A stretch of 64,000 nt of DNA from positions 2,790,001 through 2,854,000 of the forward strand of contig NZ_CP195119.1 of assembly GCF_052056915.1 (NCBI RefSeq), given 5' to 3'. The translations under genes and the position numbers were made by a program. Shown one piece after another: positions 35,743 to 44,575 of the stretch; position 1 is the stretch's first letter; every line of letters begins with the position of its first letter. The stretch is from MTP4 sp052056915 (GTDB taxonomy: Archaea > Halobacteriota > Methanosarcinia > Methanosarcinales > Methanosarcinaceae). The notes under the pieces are model-generated. The model was not told where the DNA came from. It did no database searches and saw only the letters and a list, made by a program, of their open reading frames with translations.

Positions 35743-36185
35743 TTGCCTTGTGAACAATATATAATATGTAAGTTAAAGTATAAAATACTGTTGGTTATAA
35801 AATTCCAGCGGTTATATTACTACAGGTAATACGAGCAGTTCGTTATTTTGCTGAGTCTGCCTGTAAATCATCAGCCATATACTCTGTCGATCAGTGTGTA
35901 CATCAAATGCTTTACTAATTTTTACATTCTTAAAAAAAGTCCTATGGTGTCCATATATGGCTAAAAAGTCATTATATGGGCCTCATTTGGGTGAAAAACA
36001 GGGGAAGAAGGTTCTTTAAGGAAATAAGGCCCATAAATTCGACTGAAATAAATTATTCAATGGAAAAGAGGATATCCTCAAAAATAGTAAGGTTTCCTGG
36101 AACCTCAAATCATCCCTGTATTCTTCGGTAAGAAAATCGGATCGGAAACAACACAATATTCACAACATCACCCGAAAATAAGCTT
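35743..36185. other. Gene-free AT-rich interval
   Basis: About 440 bases without convincing coding sequence or repeats, between the satellite and the PRC-barrel gene. Confidence 0.55.
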
Positions 36186-36557
36186 TTAAATTTTCCAGTA
36201 AGGTTGAAGATTATACTGTTCATACACTTTAACCAGATCATTACGATCTAAAGTCCACACATTTTCGTCCAGGCCTTCTGCCGTTTCGAATGCTCCCTTT
36301 TCAACTTTAAGGATATAATCTCCTCGACTTGCTTCAAGAGCTCCCCAGGGAATGGCAAAAAATTTACACCTCATACCAAGAAAACAATCACAAGCAAACA
36401 CTACGTATGCGATTCTTCCCCATTCGGAGTCAATCATGACTTCTTTAATCGTTCCGAGTTCTTCATCTTTAACAGTAAGGATCTTAGATCCTTTTATTTC
36501 CGTTGCCGCCACAAAATTCCTGTGCCTTGGAACTCGCGTTTCTTCAGCTATTCCCAT
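36186..36557 (-). CDS. PRC-barrel domain protein
   Basis: 123 residues from ATG 36557 with GAGGTG just upstream. The core (FVAATEIKGSKILTVKDEEL, GTIKEVMIDSEWGRIAYVVF, FFAIPWGAL, YILKVEKGAF) is a PRC-barrel, a small beta-barrel also found in photosynthetic reaction centres, RimM and archaeal cell-division factors such as CdpB. This stand-alone form is common in methanogens. Partner unknown. Confidence 0.85.
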   Translation of the reverse strand: MGIAEETRVPRHRNFVAATEIKGSKILTVKDEELGTIKEVMIDSEWGRIAYVVFACDCFLGMRCKFFAIPWGALEASRGDYILKVEKGAFETAEGLDENVWTLDRNDLVKVYEQYNLQPYWKI

Positions 36558-36787
36558 ACACCTCAACTCCCAATATATTATTCACTTATTGTCTTTATTT
36601 ATCTCTTCCAAAAGTACAGAGAAGCATTCCATGCTCTCCGCCTACCCATCATAAACCGCCCCATTAATAATAACAATTCATTGATAATATACATTCCTGA
36701 CGTAATTGAGGTCGTGTCCACCAGTAAATGAAAATAGTGAGCAAAAGGACGTCTATGAACTTCCCCAGGATGCTGGTTTTCACCCCA

Positions 36788-36836
36788 CTTTTCACCACAG
36801 TTTCACCACAGTTTCACCACAGTTTCACCACAGTTT
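36788..36836. repeat. 11-bp tandem repeat TTTCACCACAG
   Basis: Four exact head-to-tail copies plus a preceding variant (TTTTCACCACAG), ending just before the hsdR remnant at 36846. Confidence 0.9.
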
Positions 36837-36845
36837 TCTCCGAAC

Positions 36846-37069
36846 TCACGCCGCCAGCGCCTCATTCAATTCACCAATAACCGCATTCATCTCGTCCCCG
36901 AAAAGCTGGTACATTCTGCCGCACCCGCCAGGAGCATCGAAGGGGGTGTAAGCACAGTGTCCGTGTTCAAGGTATCGATTATCTTTTCATGGGCTCTGCG
37001 GACGTTTTCGATGTACTCGTTCAGCTCGCCGGAAAAAATGGACTTTGCAGTATCAAAAAGAAACGACAT
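36846..37069 (-). pseudogene. hsdR 3' remnant, copy 1
   Basis: Reads FLFDTAKSIFSGELNEYIEN, then VRRAHEKIIDTLNTDTVL, as in type I restriction subunits, then jumps out of frame at ACACCCCC into the hsdR terminus (MYQLFGDEMN...NEALAA stop at 36846). The last 105 bp match 37628-37732 with about eight differences. Two distant parts of an hsdR C terminus are thus joined by a deletion and a frameshift. Confidence 0.75.
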
Positions 37070-37084
37070 ATATTAATGTGGTAT

Positions 37085-37108
37085 TAATATCATATTAATA
37101 TGATATTA
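37085..37108. promoter_or_regulatory. Perfect 24-bp palindrome, likely toxin-antitoxin operator
   Basis: TAATATCATATTAATATGATATTA reads the same on both strands and ends at the first base of the antitoxin start codon. A dimeric antitoxin would bind such a site to repress its own operon; it also overlaps the probable promoter. Confidence 0.7.
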
Positions 37109-37347
37109 TGGTAAAAGCTATTATTAACATCGATGACCACACAAACAAAATTCTGAACATAGTTAAAGCAAAGTACGGGTTAAAAGATAAAAGTTCAGCC
37201 ATTATTAAAATGGCTGAAGAGTATGAAGACGTGATTTTGGAGCCAGAGTTAAGACCTGAGTACGTTGAAAAATTGAAAGAAATAGAAAAAACTGAAGCTA
37301 TAGAAGTCGGCACAGTTGAAAACTTGAGAAAACGATATGGGCTTTGA
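37108..37347 (+). CDS. DUF2683/RelB-like antitoxin
   Basis: 79 residues: N-terminal ribbon-helix-helix-like part (MVKAIINIDDHTNKILNIV, AKYGLKDKSSAIIKMAEEYE) and a C-terminal toxin-neutralising tail (LRPEYVEKLKEIEKTE, VENLRKRYGL). Typical of DUF2683-type antitoxins of archaea. The stop codon TGA (37345-37347) precedes the toxin ATG by 5 bp. Probably autoregulated through the palindrome at its start. Confidence 0.8.
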   Translation: MVKAIINIDDHTNKILNIVKAKYGLKDKSSAIIKMAEEYEDVILEPELRPEYVEKLKEIEKTEAIEVGTVENLRKRYGL

Positions 37348-37352
37348 TTTTT

Positions 37353-37613
37353 ATGTATAATTTAAAAATCAGAGCGGAGCTTGATTGCAAATTTGAAAAG
37401 TTAGCAAAAAAGAATAAAAAACAACTTGAAATTATTTTAAATAAAGCTGATGAAATAATCCGGGACCCACATAGATACAAAAATTTAAGAGCTCCGATGA
37501 ACCATCTCAAAAGAGTACACATCGACAAACATTTTGTTCTGGTTTTTTCTGTTGATGAAGAAACAAAGACCGTAACACTCGAAGATTACGATCATCACGA
37601 TAATATTTATTAA
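37353..37613 (+). CDS. RelE/YafQ-like mRNA interferase toxin
   Basis: 86 residues from ATG 37353 (MYNLKIRAEL); a TTG at 37344 would overlap the antitoxin. Features of the RelE fold: LKIRAELDCKFEKLAKK, KADEIIRDPHRYKNLRAPM, VHIDKHFVLVFSVDEE, and the C-terminal LEDYDHHDNIY with catalytic-type Tyr/His/Asp. Would cleave ribosome-bound mRNA when freed. The pair sits between two hsdR fragments. Confidence 0.8.
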   Translation: MYNLKIRAELDCKFEKLAKKNKKQLEIILNKADEIIRDPHRYKNLRAPMNHLKRVHIDKHFVLVFSVDEETKTVTLEDYDHHDNIY

Positions 37614-37627
37614 TTTCCGATTTTTGC

Positions 37628-38113
37628 TCACGCCGCCAGAGCCTCATTCAACTCGCTAATAACCATATTCATCTCGTCCCCGAAAAGCTGGTACATTCTG
37701 CCCCGCCCGCCAGGAGCATCGAAGGGGGTGTAGTCGAGATCGTCTATTTCCAGGTGGAAGCTGGTAGCCACATAATCTTTTATCATGCGGAGCCAGTTCA
37801 TCTGGTCGTCATTGAATTTCAGGGTTCCTGCCTGTTTTTTGAATACCCAGTCCTGGAAGTTCCTGTTTACGGTCCGGTTGTAGGCTGTGAGAACAGGGTC
37901 GATTTCGGTTATTCTGCGGATAAGGGAGACCAGGGCTGTGAGTTCGTTTTTGGGAGAGTTGCCGTTTACCTTTTCCAGCTGCTCGTAAGCCTGCCAGACC
38001 CTGAAGGGGGCGAAATGGAGCTTTTCGAGTTTCAGCTTTTCCAGGACTTCTTTTATCATTGTGAAGGTGACATCCCTGCGCTGGTAGGGCTGGCACCCTC
38101 TAATTATGGTCAA
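37628..38113 (-). pseudogene. hsdR 3' remnant, copy 2
   Basis: An open frame of 161 codons encoding only the helical C-terminal domain of a type I restriction subunit: FRVWQAYEQLEKVNG, LIRRITEIDPVL, NRNFQDWVFKK, FNDDQMNWLRMIKDYVATS, DLDYTPFDAPGGRGRMYQLF, NEALAA. Nuclease and helicase domains (about 600-800 residues) are missing. The TTG initiator is probably chance. With 34567-34849 it marks an ancestral hsd operon on this strand. Confidence 0.8.
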
Positions 38114-38289
38114 AGTGAGGATTCACAATTAATACAAATAATTTTCCATATTCACTACGCCTTTAACGTTATTATGCAAGGGCATATCTCGCAGTCTTTA
38201 TAATGTGAAGCAATATCGACAGCTTGAACACCTTTTTAAACAAAAAACCCATGCAGGAAACTCAATAAAATAACAACTTTTGCAATTTA

Positions 38290-41154
38290 TTAGCTGCTGT
38301 GAGAATGAATTTTATTGAATTGTGAAACAAGTTCATCTAATTCGGGACCTGAATTCAAAGGGACGGCTTTTTCCTCATTTGCCTCCTGAACCAATTTCAG
38401 GGAAAGAGCCAGGTCCTTTTCAGCTCTTTCTTTACAGGAGATTACCCGTTTTACCCCGGGCTTGAGCTCGAGAGAGCAAAGGTATGAAGAAACTGCTTTT
38501 TCATAATCTCCCGAATAATGGAAAATGACCCCCCGGTAATACCAGGTCTTGGGGTTATTCATGTTCAGGTGGATGGCTTTTTCAATTGCATCGACTGCAG
38601 CATCGTGGTCCCCTAATTTTGCAAGGATATACGCTTTTTTGGTAAGGGCTTTTACATTGCCCGGATTATATTCAAGGCTCTTTTCGATCCATTCCAGGGC
38701 ATTATCGAGTTTACCTTCTTTCTGGAAGATATACCCCTTTGCAAAAAGAGAATCCGGGTCGTCAGGGACGTGCCTTAAAGCTTCTTCTACGCATTCCATT
38801 GCTTCAGAGAGCCGGTTCTGTTTGGTAAGGACCGAACTCATTCTGGAAAGAGCCGTCCAGTCCGTGGGGACCAGGGCCAGACTCATATCATATGCCTCTA
38901 TGGATTCCTCGAATTTTTCCAGCTGGTCCAGTACAAATGCCTTTTGTTTCCAGGCATCCTGATAGTCAGGCCGGAGCCTTATGACCTCATTGAAATCTTC
39001 CAGGGCACTTTCATACATCCCCTGGCGCTGGTACGCAAGCCCCCTCGCATAACTGGCATGGTAATACAGGGGATTTTTTACAAGGACCTTTTTAAAGCAT
39101 TCAACGGCTTCAGCATATGACCCCGTTTTCAGGTATGCAATACCCTGCCCGTAAAGAGAACTCGACATTCCGGACCTGGCATGATTAAAGGCATCTATAG
39201 CTTCTTCACACATACCTAATTTAAGCATCAGATCGGCTTTATGTCTCCATTCAGCCTCATTTTTAGGTTCAAAATTAATTTTGTTTTTGTCAAGATTTGT
39301 CATGTACTTTTCTTCGTATAACTTCTCCCACCTCTCTTTCAAATTTCCGGCTTCGAAGTTATCAGGATCATAATCAAGAACGGTTTTTAATTCGAGGATT
39401 GCATGAGGGTAATCCTTTTCCCGGGAAAATTGCCTGGCCAGAGCAATGATGTTATCCAGTAATTCAGGGGAAAAGACGATATAAGCCGTGTTAGGAGTAG
39501 CCACATCTTCCAGGGTACTGGCTCTGGATTTGAATAATACGGGAAACTGGTTGTCCTCGGTAGCACTGTCAATATACCCCGCGTTCCCCAAAACGTCCTC
39601 GTATTTGAAATGATATTCCCTTCTGTCCCCGTCTCTCAGGAAACCATACCTGCCCGGAGGAATCGTCCGGTAAATATGCCCGCACTTCAGGCCTGTAGAA
39701 TAATGTTCCGATAATGAAATTCCATCCTCATCCTTGTTTGAACCCTCCGCACCTTCCCCGTTTGGACCCTCCGAGCTCCTCCTATTTGTAAACTCAAAGC
39801 TTCCTTTAATTGCAAACTCAGGGTTATCCGGAGACATAAAGCCCGGAACCCGGAGGCCTGCGGGAGAAACGTACATTTCAAGGGGAGGTTCAAGGTTCTC
39901 GGGATTTGCGCACCCATTCCCCACACCATCCCCTGCATTAAGCTCGGGCCTGAAATCCGAACCACGCCCTCCATCTTCGCAGTTCAAGAACAGTGCCATC
40001 CGATCAAAAGAATCATTGATCTTACAGAAGCCGGGAACGTCCGTTAATTCGTCAAAAAGATCCATATATAGCTTAACCTGCTCGCAGCCCGGGTCCCAGT
40101 TGTTGTTTTTAACTAAGCGAAGGAGGGGGATTAGTTTCTCCTGTAAAATATTTGCGTCCTTAAATACATAAACAACCGACTGGAGCAGCAGCTTCAACAA
40201 ATCGGCTGATTCTTCTTCAGGAGAGCAGAATTTGATTGAAACCTCATGCAGGACATTTTTGAAAACATAGTAGTCCCGGGTCTCTTTGACAATATCACAG
40301 AATTTATACCACATCTTTATGTCCGAGAGGGGATTCTCAATGCAGAAATATATCCCAAGACTGACAAGGGCTTTCGGCTTGTTTTCTTCGTGAAGGTAGG
40401 CGAAAGCAGCGTTATAAAGAGACTCACTTTTTTTATCGAGCTTAAACGCCCTCTCAAACAATTGGCCAGCATCGGGATAGTTGCAGCACTTCAACTTAAA
40501 ACAGGCAGCGTTATAGTAAAAGACCCCTGACCCCGGGTACCTGCTCCCCAGAAAAATCATTTCTTCAGATAAAAATTCCAGATTTTCCGGGTTGTTATTT
40601 ACCTCAGCGTTCTGATAACGGCTGAGAATGCTATCCCACATGTTCCTATCGGAATCCTTCCCCTCCTTATGGAGAAAATCAGGTGGTGTGGGGACGTGCT
40701 TATTTGGTTCTATGTCAGAAAGAACTGCATTCCGCGGGGAAAACCCGGCCAGGAAAACTTCAATGTCATCTTCATGCAGATCCTCATGCAGAGTCTCATG
40801 CAGACCTTCATGCAGACCATCGTGCAGATCCTCATGCAGAGTCTCATGCAGAGTCTCATGCAGATCTTCATGTAAATTCTCATGCAGACAGGAATTATTT
40901 TCCTCATTTTCATTGTAAATAGGAGCTACTTTCGGAGTGAGGGGATCGGCGGGCTTATTATTATCATTAAGGCCTAATTGCCATACCCCTATCATCTTGA
41001 AAGAAATGCCCGACAATACATCATTGTTTATGACGAGTACGCCCTCGTTGTTAATATCAATGACATCCCCTTCTATAGTTTCACCATTAATTAGCGTAAT
41101 GCGCAAATGCATATCTTCTCTTGCCTTCGAGGCCAGTACAGAGATGAAATTCAT
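38290..41154 (-). CDS. Sm-like domain plus TPR repeat protein
   Basis: 954 residues from ATG 41154, after GGGAGGGGT. The first 60 residues (MNFISVLASKAREDMHLRIT..INGETIEGDVIDINNEGVLV) resemble an LSm/Hfq-type RNA-binding fold. Next is a 10-copy LHE(D/T/N/G) tetrapeptide repeat, a variable central region of about 400 residues, and about eight TPR repeats in the C-terminal third (for example SLYGQGIAYLKTGSYAEAVE). No membrane segment. An RNA-binding or scaffold role is inferred. Divergent from the SWIM protein gene, sharing a 254-bp promoter region. Confidence 0.75.
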   Translation of the reverse strand: MNFISVLASKAREDMHLRITLINGETIEGDVIDINNEGVLVINNDVLSGISFKMIGVWQLGLNDNNKPADPLTPKVAPIYNENEENNSCLHENLHEDLHETLHETLHEDLHDGLHEGLHETLHEDLHEDDIEVFLAGFSPRNAVLSDIEPNKHVPTPPDFLHKEGKDSDRNMWDSILSRYQNAEVNNNPENLEFLSEEMIFLGSRYPGSGVFYYNAACFKLKCCNYPDAGQLFERAFKLDKKSESLYNAAFAYLHEENKPKALVSLGIYFCIENPLSDIKMWYKFCDIVKETRDYYVFKNVLHEVSIKFCSPEEESADLLKLLLQSVVYVFKDANILQEKLIPLLRLVKNNNWDPGCEQVKLYMDLFDELTDVPGFCKINDSFDRMALFLNCEDGGRGSDFRPELNAGDGVGNGCANPENLEPPLEMYVSPAGLRVPGFMSPDNPEFAIKGSFEFTNRRSSEGPNGEGAEGSNKDEDGISLSEHYSTGLKCGHIYRTIPPGRYGFLRDGDRREYHFKYEDVLGNAGYIDSATEDNQFPVLFKSRASTLEDVATPNTAYIVFSPELLDNIIALARQFSREKDYPHAILELKTVLDYDPDNFEAGNLKERWEKLYEEKYMTNLDKNKINFEPKNEAEWRHKADLMLKLGMCEEAIDAFNHARSGMSSSLYGQGIAYLKTGSYAEAVECFKKVLVKNPLYYHASYARGLAYQRQGMYESALEDFNEVIRLRPDYQDAWKQKAFVLDQLEKFEESIEAYDMSLALVPTDWTALSRMSSVLTKQNRLSEAMECVEEALRHVPDDPDSLFAKGYIFQKEGKLDNALEWIEKSLEYNPGNVKALTKKAYILAKLGDHDAAVDAIEKAIHLNMNNPKTWYYRGVIFHYSGDYEKAVSSYLCSLELKPGVKRVISCKERAEKDLALSLKLVQEANEEKAVPLNSGPELDELVSQFNKIHSHSS
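40770..40889. repeat. In-frame 12-bp repeat coding (LHED)n
   Basis: About ten copies of CATGCAGATCCT-like units on the plus strand, encoding Leu-His-Glu-Asp/Thr on the minus strand. Being a multiple of three, copy number changes keep the frame. His every fourth residue could bind metal. Confidence 0.9.
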
Positions 41155-41408
41155 TCTTACCCCTCCCTTAAATTTTGACAACTAAATGTTGTCACCATGT
41201 GAACAAACCTGACAGATAACAAGATCAAAGAATATAAAGGGTATATGGAACTACATATATTAAAACAGTATCGAATTCCCGTATTCGAGAAGCCTCAGAC
41301 CGGAAAGTGTTTGGCAGGCACTTTGAAAATTCACCGGAAAAACGCCGAAACCTGGCCAGTTATCCTTCCCAGAGGCTCTTTTTATAATATAGATGGAAAT
41401 ACCTTACT

Positions 41409-43340
41409 ATGCCATCGGAAAGCGAAACCTCCAACCCGTTCCAGGCCCTCAAATGGAGCGACTTCCAGACCTGGGCAGGAGATAAAGCCACTGCGAAAGG
41501 AATGAAGTACCAGGATGAAGGGCGGGTAGAAGATATAAAACGCACTCCTGAGGGAGGGCTTGTCGCCCGGGTGCAGGGGACGAAAGCATATTTCACGGAA
41601 GTTTCCCTGGAAAACGGGAAACTGAGTTCCACCTGCACCTGTCCGGTTGAACATGACTGCAAACACGGGGTTGCAGCCGTGCTTGAATACCTTGAACTTG
41701 TAGAGATGGGGGAAGAAATTTCCGTTGTTGCCGAAGGGGACACGCTGCTTATAATGGCCAGACAGGAAACTGCCTTGAAAGGCTGGGAGCCCCGGAATTC
41801 GTATCAGTTTTTCCGAAAAGAGCTGCGGGAGTACCTGGACCAGATGGAAAAAGAGGAACTTATTGACCTTTTGATGAATTTATCAGATAGGGATTCCCTG
41901 CTTTCCAAACACCTTTGGGACATGCTGAACCTTGCGTCGGGGGATACGGTGGGGACGGTCGCAGACATACACTCCGAACTGGAAAAGCTCTGGGAGGAAG
42001 CCAGAAACTATGACTACAGGGATTACGATTCCCCACACCCTGATTTTTCGGATATACGGAACCGTCTGGAAAGCCTCCTTGAAACCGGGTATGAGGAGGA
42101 GGTTACGGATATAGGGATGAAAATTCTGGAAGGGTATGAAGAAATAGCCCCTTACGATGAAGAGGGGGATATCGGCATGAAAGTTGGCGAATGCCTGGAA
42201 GTGGTAATCAAGGCTCTTTTACAGTCCGAAAGCCCGGCCCACGAAAGAATGCTCAGGATCCTGGACTTTGAATTAAAAGACGAATACGGGATTTTTGACG
42301 GAAAAAACTTCTGGAATTCGGATTTCCCTGCCTCGGAGTGGAACTGCTTTTCCGAAGTCCTTAAAGAAAAGCTGGATGCGATCGACAGCGGGGAAAATCT
42401 ATCATATTCCGGCTGGGGTCGGGACCAGCTTGCTGAACGGAGGGCCTTTGCCCTGGAAAAAGCTGGGAATTATGAAGAAGCGATATCCCTTTGCGAAGAG
42501 GAAGCAGAATCTGGAGAGGAATGGAGCAGCGTCCAGCTGGTTAAAGTGCTGCTTGCCGCAGGGCAAAAAGAAAAGGCAGAAGACCGGCTTTATCGGGAAA
42601 TAAAAGAAACCAGAAAATCGGACCCCGGAACTGCCATTGAACTCTTTCGGATTCTCCTTGATATCAAGGAAAAAGAAGAGAACTGGCTATATTCAACAGC
42701 CCTGCGAGCCGAAGAGTTTTTCAGGTACCCTTCACTGCAATTTTATACAGATCTGCGGGATGTAGCAAAAAAAGCAGGGGTCTGGAAAGAAGTCCGGGAA
42801 GCTGTCCATGCCTACCTGGAAAGCGGAAACCTGCTCGCAGACAGGCCCGGACCCGGTGAAGAGCCCTCAAGCCTGCCTGGCATCCTTCCAAAGACAGGTC
42901 TGACGGACAGGGATTCGTTCTGGAAAATTGATGCACCTGCCCTTGAACTCCTGATCGACATAGCCGTCGAAGAAGAAAATCCTGATGAAGTGGCCAGGTG
43001 GTACAAAGTCCTGAAAATAAGGGAGAAGAGGGAACAAAACAGGCATGACAGGTATTTTACCCGACGAGCTAGAATTGCCCGTGCCGTACAGGATAAATAT
43101 CCGGAAATTGCAATCGAAATATGGAAAAATATTGCAGAGGAACTTATCGCCAGAACAAAGACAGATGCATACGAATCGGCTTCCATCTATCTCCGGATGG
43201 TCAGGAATGCTATGGAAGCCAGGGGACAAAAAGCCGAATGGGAGTCTTATCTCAGAGAGATCAGGGAAAAGAATAGGCTTAAAAGAAATCTGCTTGCAAT
43301 TCTTGATATGCTGGAAAAAGACAGGGTCATTGACGTATGA
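41409..43340 (+). CDS. SWIM zinc-finger protein
   Basis: 643 residues. N-terminal SWIM domain (about 12-97): FQTWAGDKATAKGMKYQDEG, and the zinc ligands CTCPVEHDCKHGVAAVL in the pattern CxC-CxH. The rest is alpha-helical and acidic with TPR-like pairs (RRAFALEKAGNYEEAISLCE, LVKVLLAAGQKEKAEDRLY). SWIM domains bind DNA or protein; bacterial relatives sit next to SNF2 helicases, which are absent here. Start ATG 41409; ribosome site weak. Confidence 0.85.
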   Translation: MPSESETSNPFQALKWSDFQTWAGDKATAKGMKYQDEGRVEDIKRTPEGGLVARVQGTKAYFTEVSLENGKLSSTCTCPVEHDCKHGVAAVLEYLELVEMGEEISVVAEGDTLLIMARQETALKGWEPRNSYQFFRKELREYLDQMEKEELIDLLMNLSDRDSLLSKHLWDMLNLASGDTVGTVADIHSELEKLWEEARNYDYRDYDSPHPDFSDIRNRLESLLETGYEEEVTDIGMKILEGYEEIAPYDEEGDIGMKVGECLEVVIKALLQSESPAHERMLRILDFELKDEYGIFDGKNFWNSDFPASEWNCFSEVLKEKLDAIDSGENLSYSGWGRDQLAERRAFALEKAGNYEEAISLCEEEAESGEEWSSVQLVKVLLAAGQKEKAEDRLYREIKETRKSDPGTAIELFRILLDIKEKEENWLYSTALRAEEFFRYPSLQFYTDLRDVAKKAGVWKEVREAVHAYLESGNLLADRPGPGEEPSSLPGILPKTGLTDRDSFWKIDAPALELLIDIAVEEENPDEVARWYKVLKIREKREQNRHDRYFTRRARIARAVQDKYPEIAIEIWKNIAEELIARTKTDAYESASIYLRMVRNAMEARGQKAEWESYLREIREKNRLKRNLLAILDMLEKDRVIDV

Positions 43341-43488
43341 GTAGCTTATTGAAGAATTTCCCCCCAGAGATAAAGAAAAACACGCCGGAGCAAAATAGGG
43401 AGAGAAACTTTCAGAAGGAACAAAAGAACATTAGCTCCAGGAGAATGATCCCTCAGAATTCAGAAAGCTATAATTAAGCTTTCCACCC

Positions 43489-43498
43489 AAATATATAA
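43489..43498 (+). promoter_or_regulatory. TATA box of ferredoxin gene
   Basis: AAATATATAA about 60 nt before the ATG at 43557. Transcription should begin near 43522, leaving a 35-nt leader with AAAGGAG at 43541-43547. Confidence 0.6.
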
Positions 43499-43556
43499 AT
43501 GGTGATAAATAAATTAGATATTATCAATCCTTAACGGAACAAAGGAGTTAAACCTC

Positions 43557-43736
43557 ATGCCAGCAAAAGTCAACAAAGAAGAATGTACCGGCTGTAGAAC
43601 ATGTGTGGAAGAGTGTCCTGTAGAAGCAATTACTCTTGACGAGGAAGAGTGTGTTGCCGTCGTGGACGAAGAGGAATGTGTGGACTGCGGGGCCTGTGAA
43701 GAGACCTGCACTTCAGAAGCCATTAAGGTCGAATAA
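43557..43736 (+). CDS. Ferredoxin, 2[4Fe-4S]
   Basis: 59-residue clostridial-type ferredoxin: CTGCRTCVEECPVEA and CVDCGACEETCTSEA, two classic CxxCxxCxxxC(P) clusters, highly acidic. The second cluster has Thr in place of the usual Pro after the fourth Cys. AAAGGAG precedes the ATG by 9 nt and a TATA box gives a monocistronic unit. Soluble electron carrier; in Methanosarcina such proteins serve CO dehydrogenase and Rnf/Ech complexes. Confidence 0.95.
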   Translation: MPAKVNKEECTGCRTCVEECPVEAITLDEEECVAVVDEEECVDCGACEETCTSEAIKVE

Positions 43737-43821
43737 GTAAGCTGGCCGAAAATAAGGGTGGGGAAGGCATTCCGGCCCTTAATTGACATTTGTTGCAGTT
43801 GTCGCCCATTATTGCCCATTG

Positions 43822-44307
43822 TCACTCATTGCCGCATTTGAAAACAGCTTCCCACTCCTGCACCCTCTTTTTCGAATACCTCCGGTTTGCCCCGCTTGAG
43901 GAAGGGAGAACTTTTGTCTCATAACCCATTTTCCTGAGCAAGGACTCGTATTCTCCCGCTTTTTTGCCGTTGAAACAGACCAGCTTGAGCTCCGGAGCCA
44001 GTTCCTTCAGTTTTGAAAAATCGTTTATTTCTTCCTCCCCGATCCCCGTATCAAGGCTCCCTTCCCGCCAGCCGGCTTTGAAAACGTCCCACAAACCGAT
44101 CCCGTGCATTTTCAGGATATCAAGCCGCCTTTCATAGTCCATTTCCTGCAGGTTTACTCCAAGTGCTCCCCCGAGAAGCCTCCAGAAGTCATTGCCCGGG
44201 TTTCCGTAGTACTGCTGTTTTCTGATGGACTCGTCACTCGGAAGGGAGCCAAGCACCAGAATATCGGTATTTTCATCCAGGACGGGGGAAAAGCCTCTTT
44301 TTTTCAT
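43822..44307 (-). CDS. DNA-deoxyinosine (hypoxanthine) glycosylase, UDG family 6
   Basis: 161 residues. Removes hypoxanthine formed by adenine deamination. Shows family 6 features: VLGSLPSDESIRKQQYYGNPGNDFW, GIGLWDVFKAGWREGSLDTGI, CFNGKKAGE, VLPSSSGANR. In this family the catalytic Asn of family 1 UDG is replaced and Asn elsewhere serves; the enzyme was first described from Methanosarcina. Monocistronic, convergent with the ferredoxin gene. Its substrate overlaps with that of EndoQ (49804). Confidence 0.9.
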   Translation of the reverse strand: MKKRGFSPVLDENTDILVLGSLPSDESIRKQQYYGNPGNDFWRLLGGALGVNLQEMDYERRLDILKMHGIGLWDVFKAGWREGSLDTGIGEEEINDFSKLKELAPELKLVCFNGKKAGEYESLLRKMGYETKVLPSSSGANRRYSKKRVQEWEAVFKCGNE

Positions 44308-44469
44308 AGCTTCTGAAAGGCTGTTTTAAGGCTATTTCAAGCTTTGGGAACAAAAACAGAAAAAAAATAGGTATTGGAATGACGTATAAAGGGTATGTGG
44401 ATAGCAATGAAGTATATATGGGTGACTGTGAAGGGTGCTGAGATGACTAAAGGAAAGTGTCGGTCGACT

Positions 44470-44575
44470 AAAAGTGTCCGTCACTGCAATTCCTGAGACA
44501 GGTGTTTTTTCACCATTGCAATGTCTGATACAAGTGTTTTTCCATCACTGCAATTCCTGAGACAGGTGTTCACCC
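44470..44575. repeat. Direct repeat TCACTGCAATTCCTGAGACAGGTGTT
   Basis: Two good copies (about 44480 and 44535) and one degenerate copy between them, abutting the 3' end of the prepilin peptidase gene. Confidence 0.7.
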
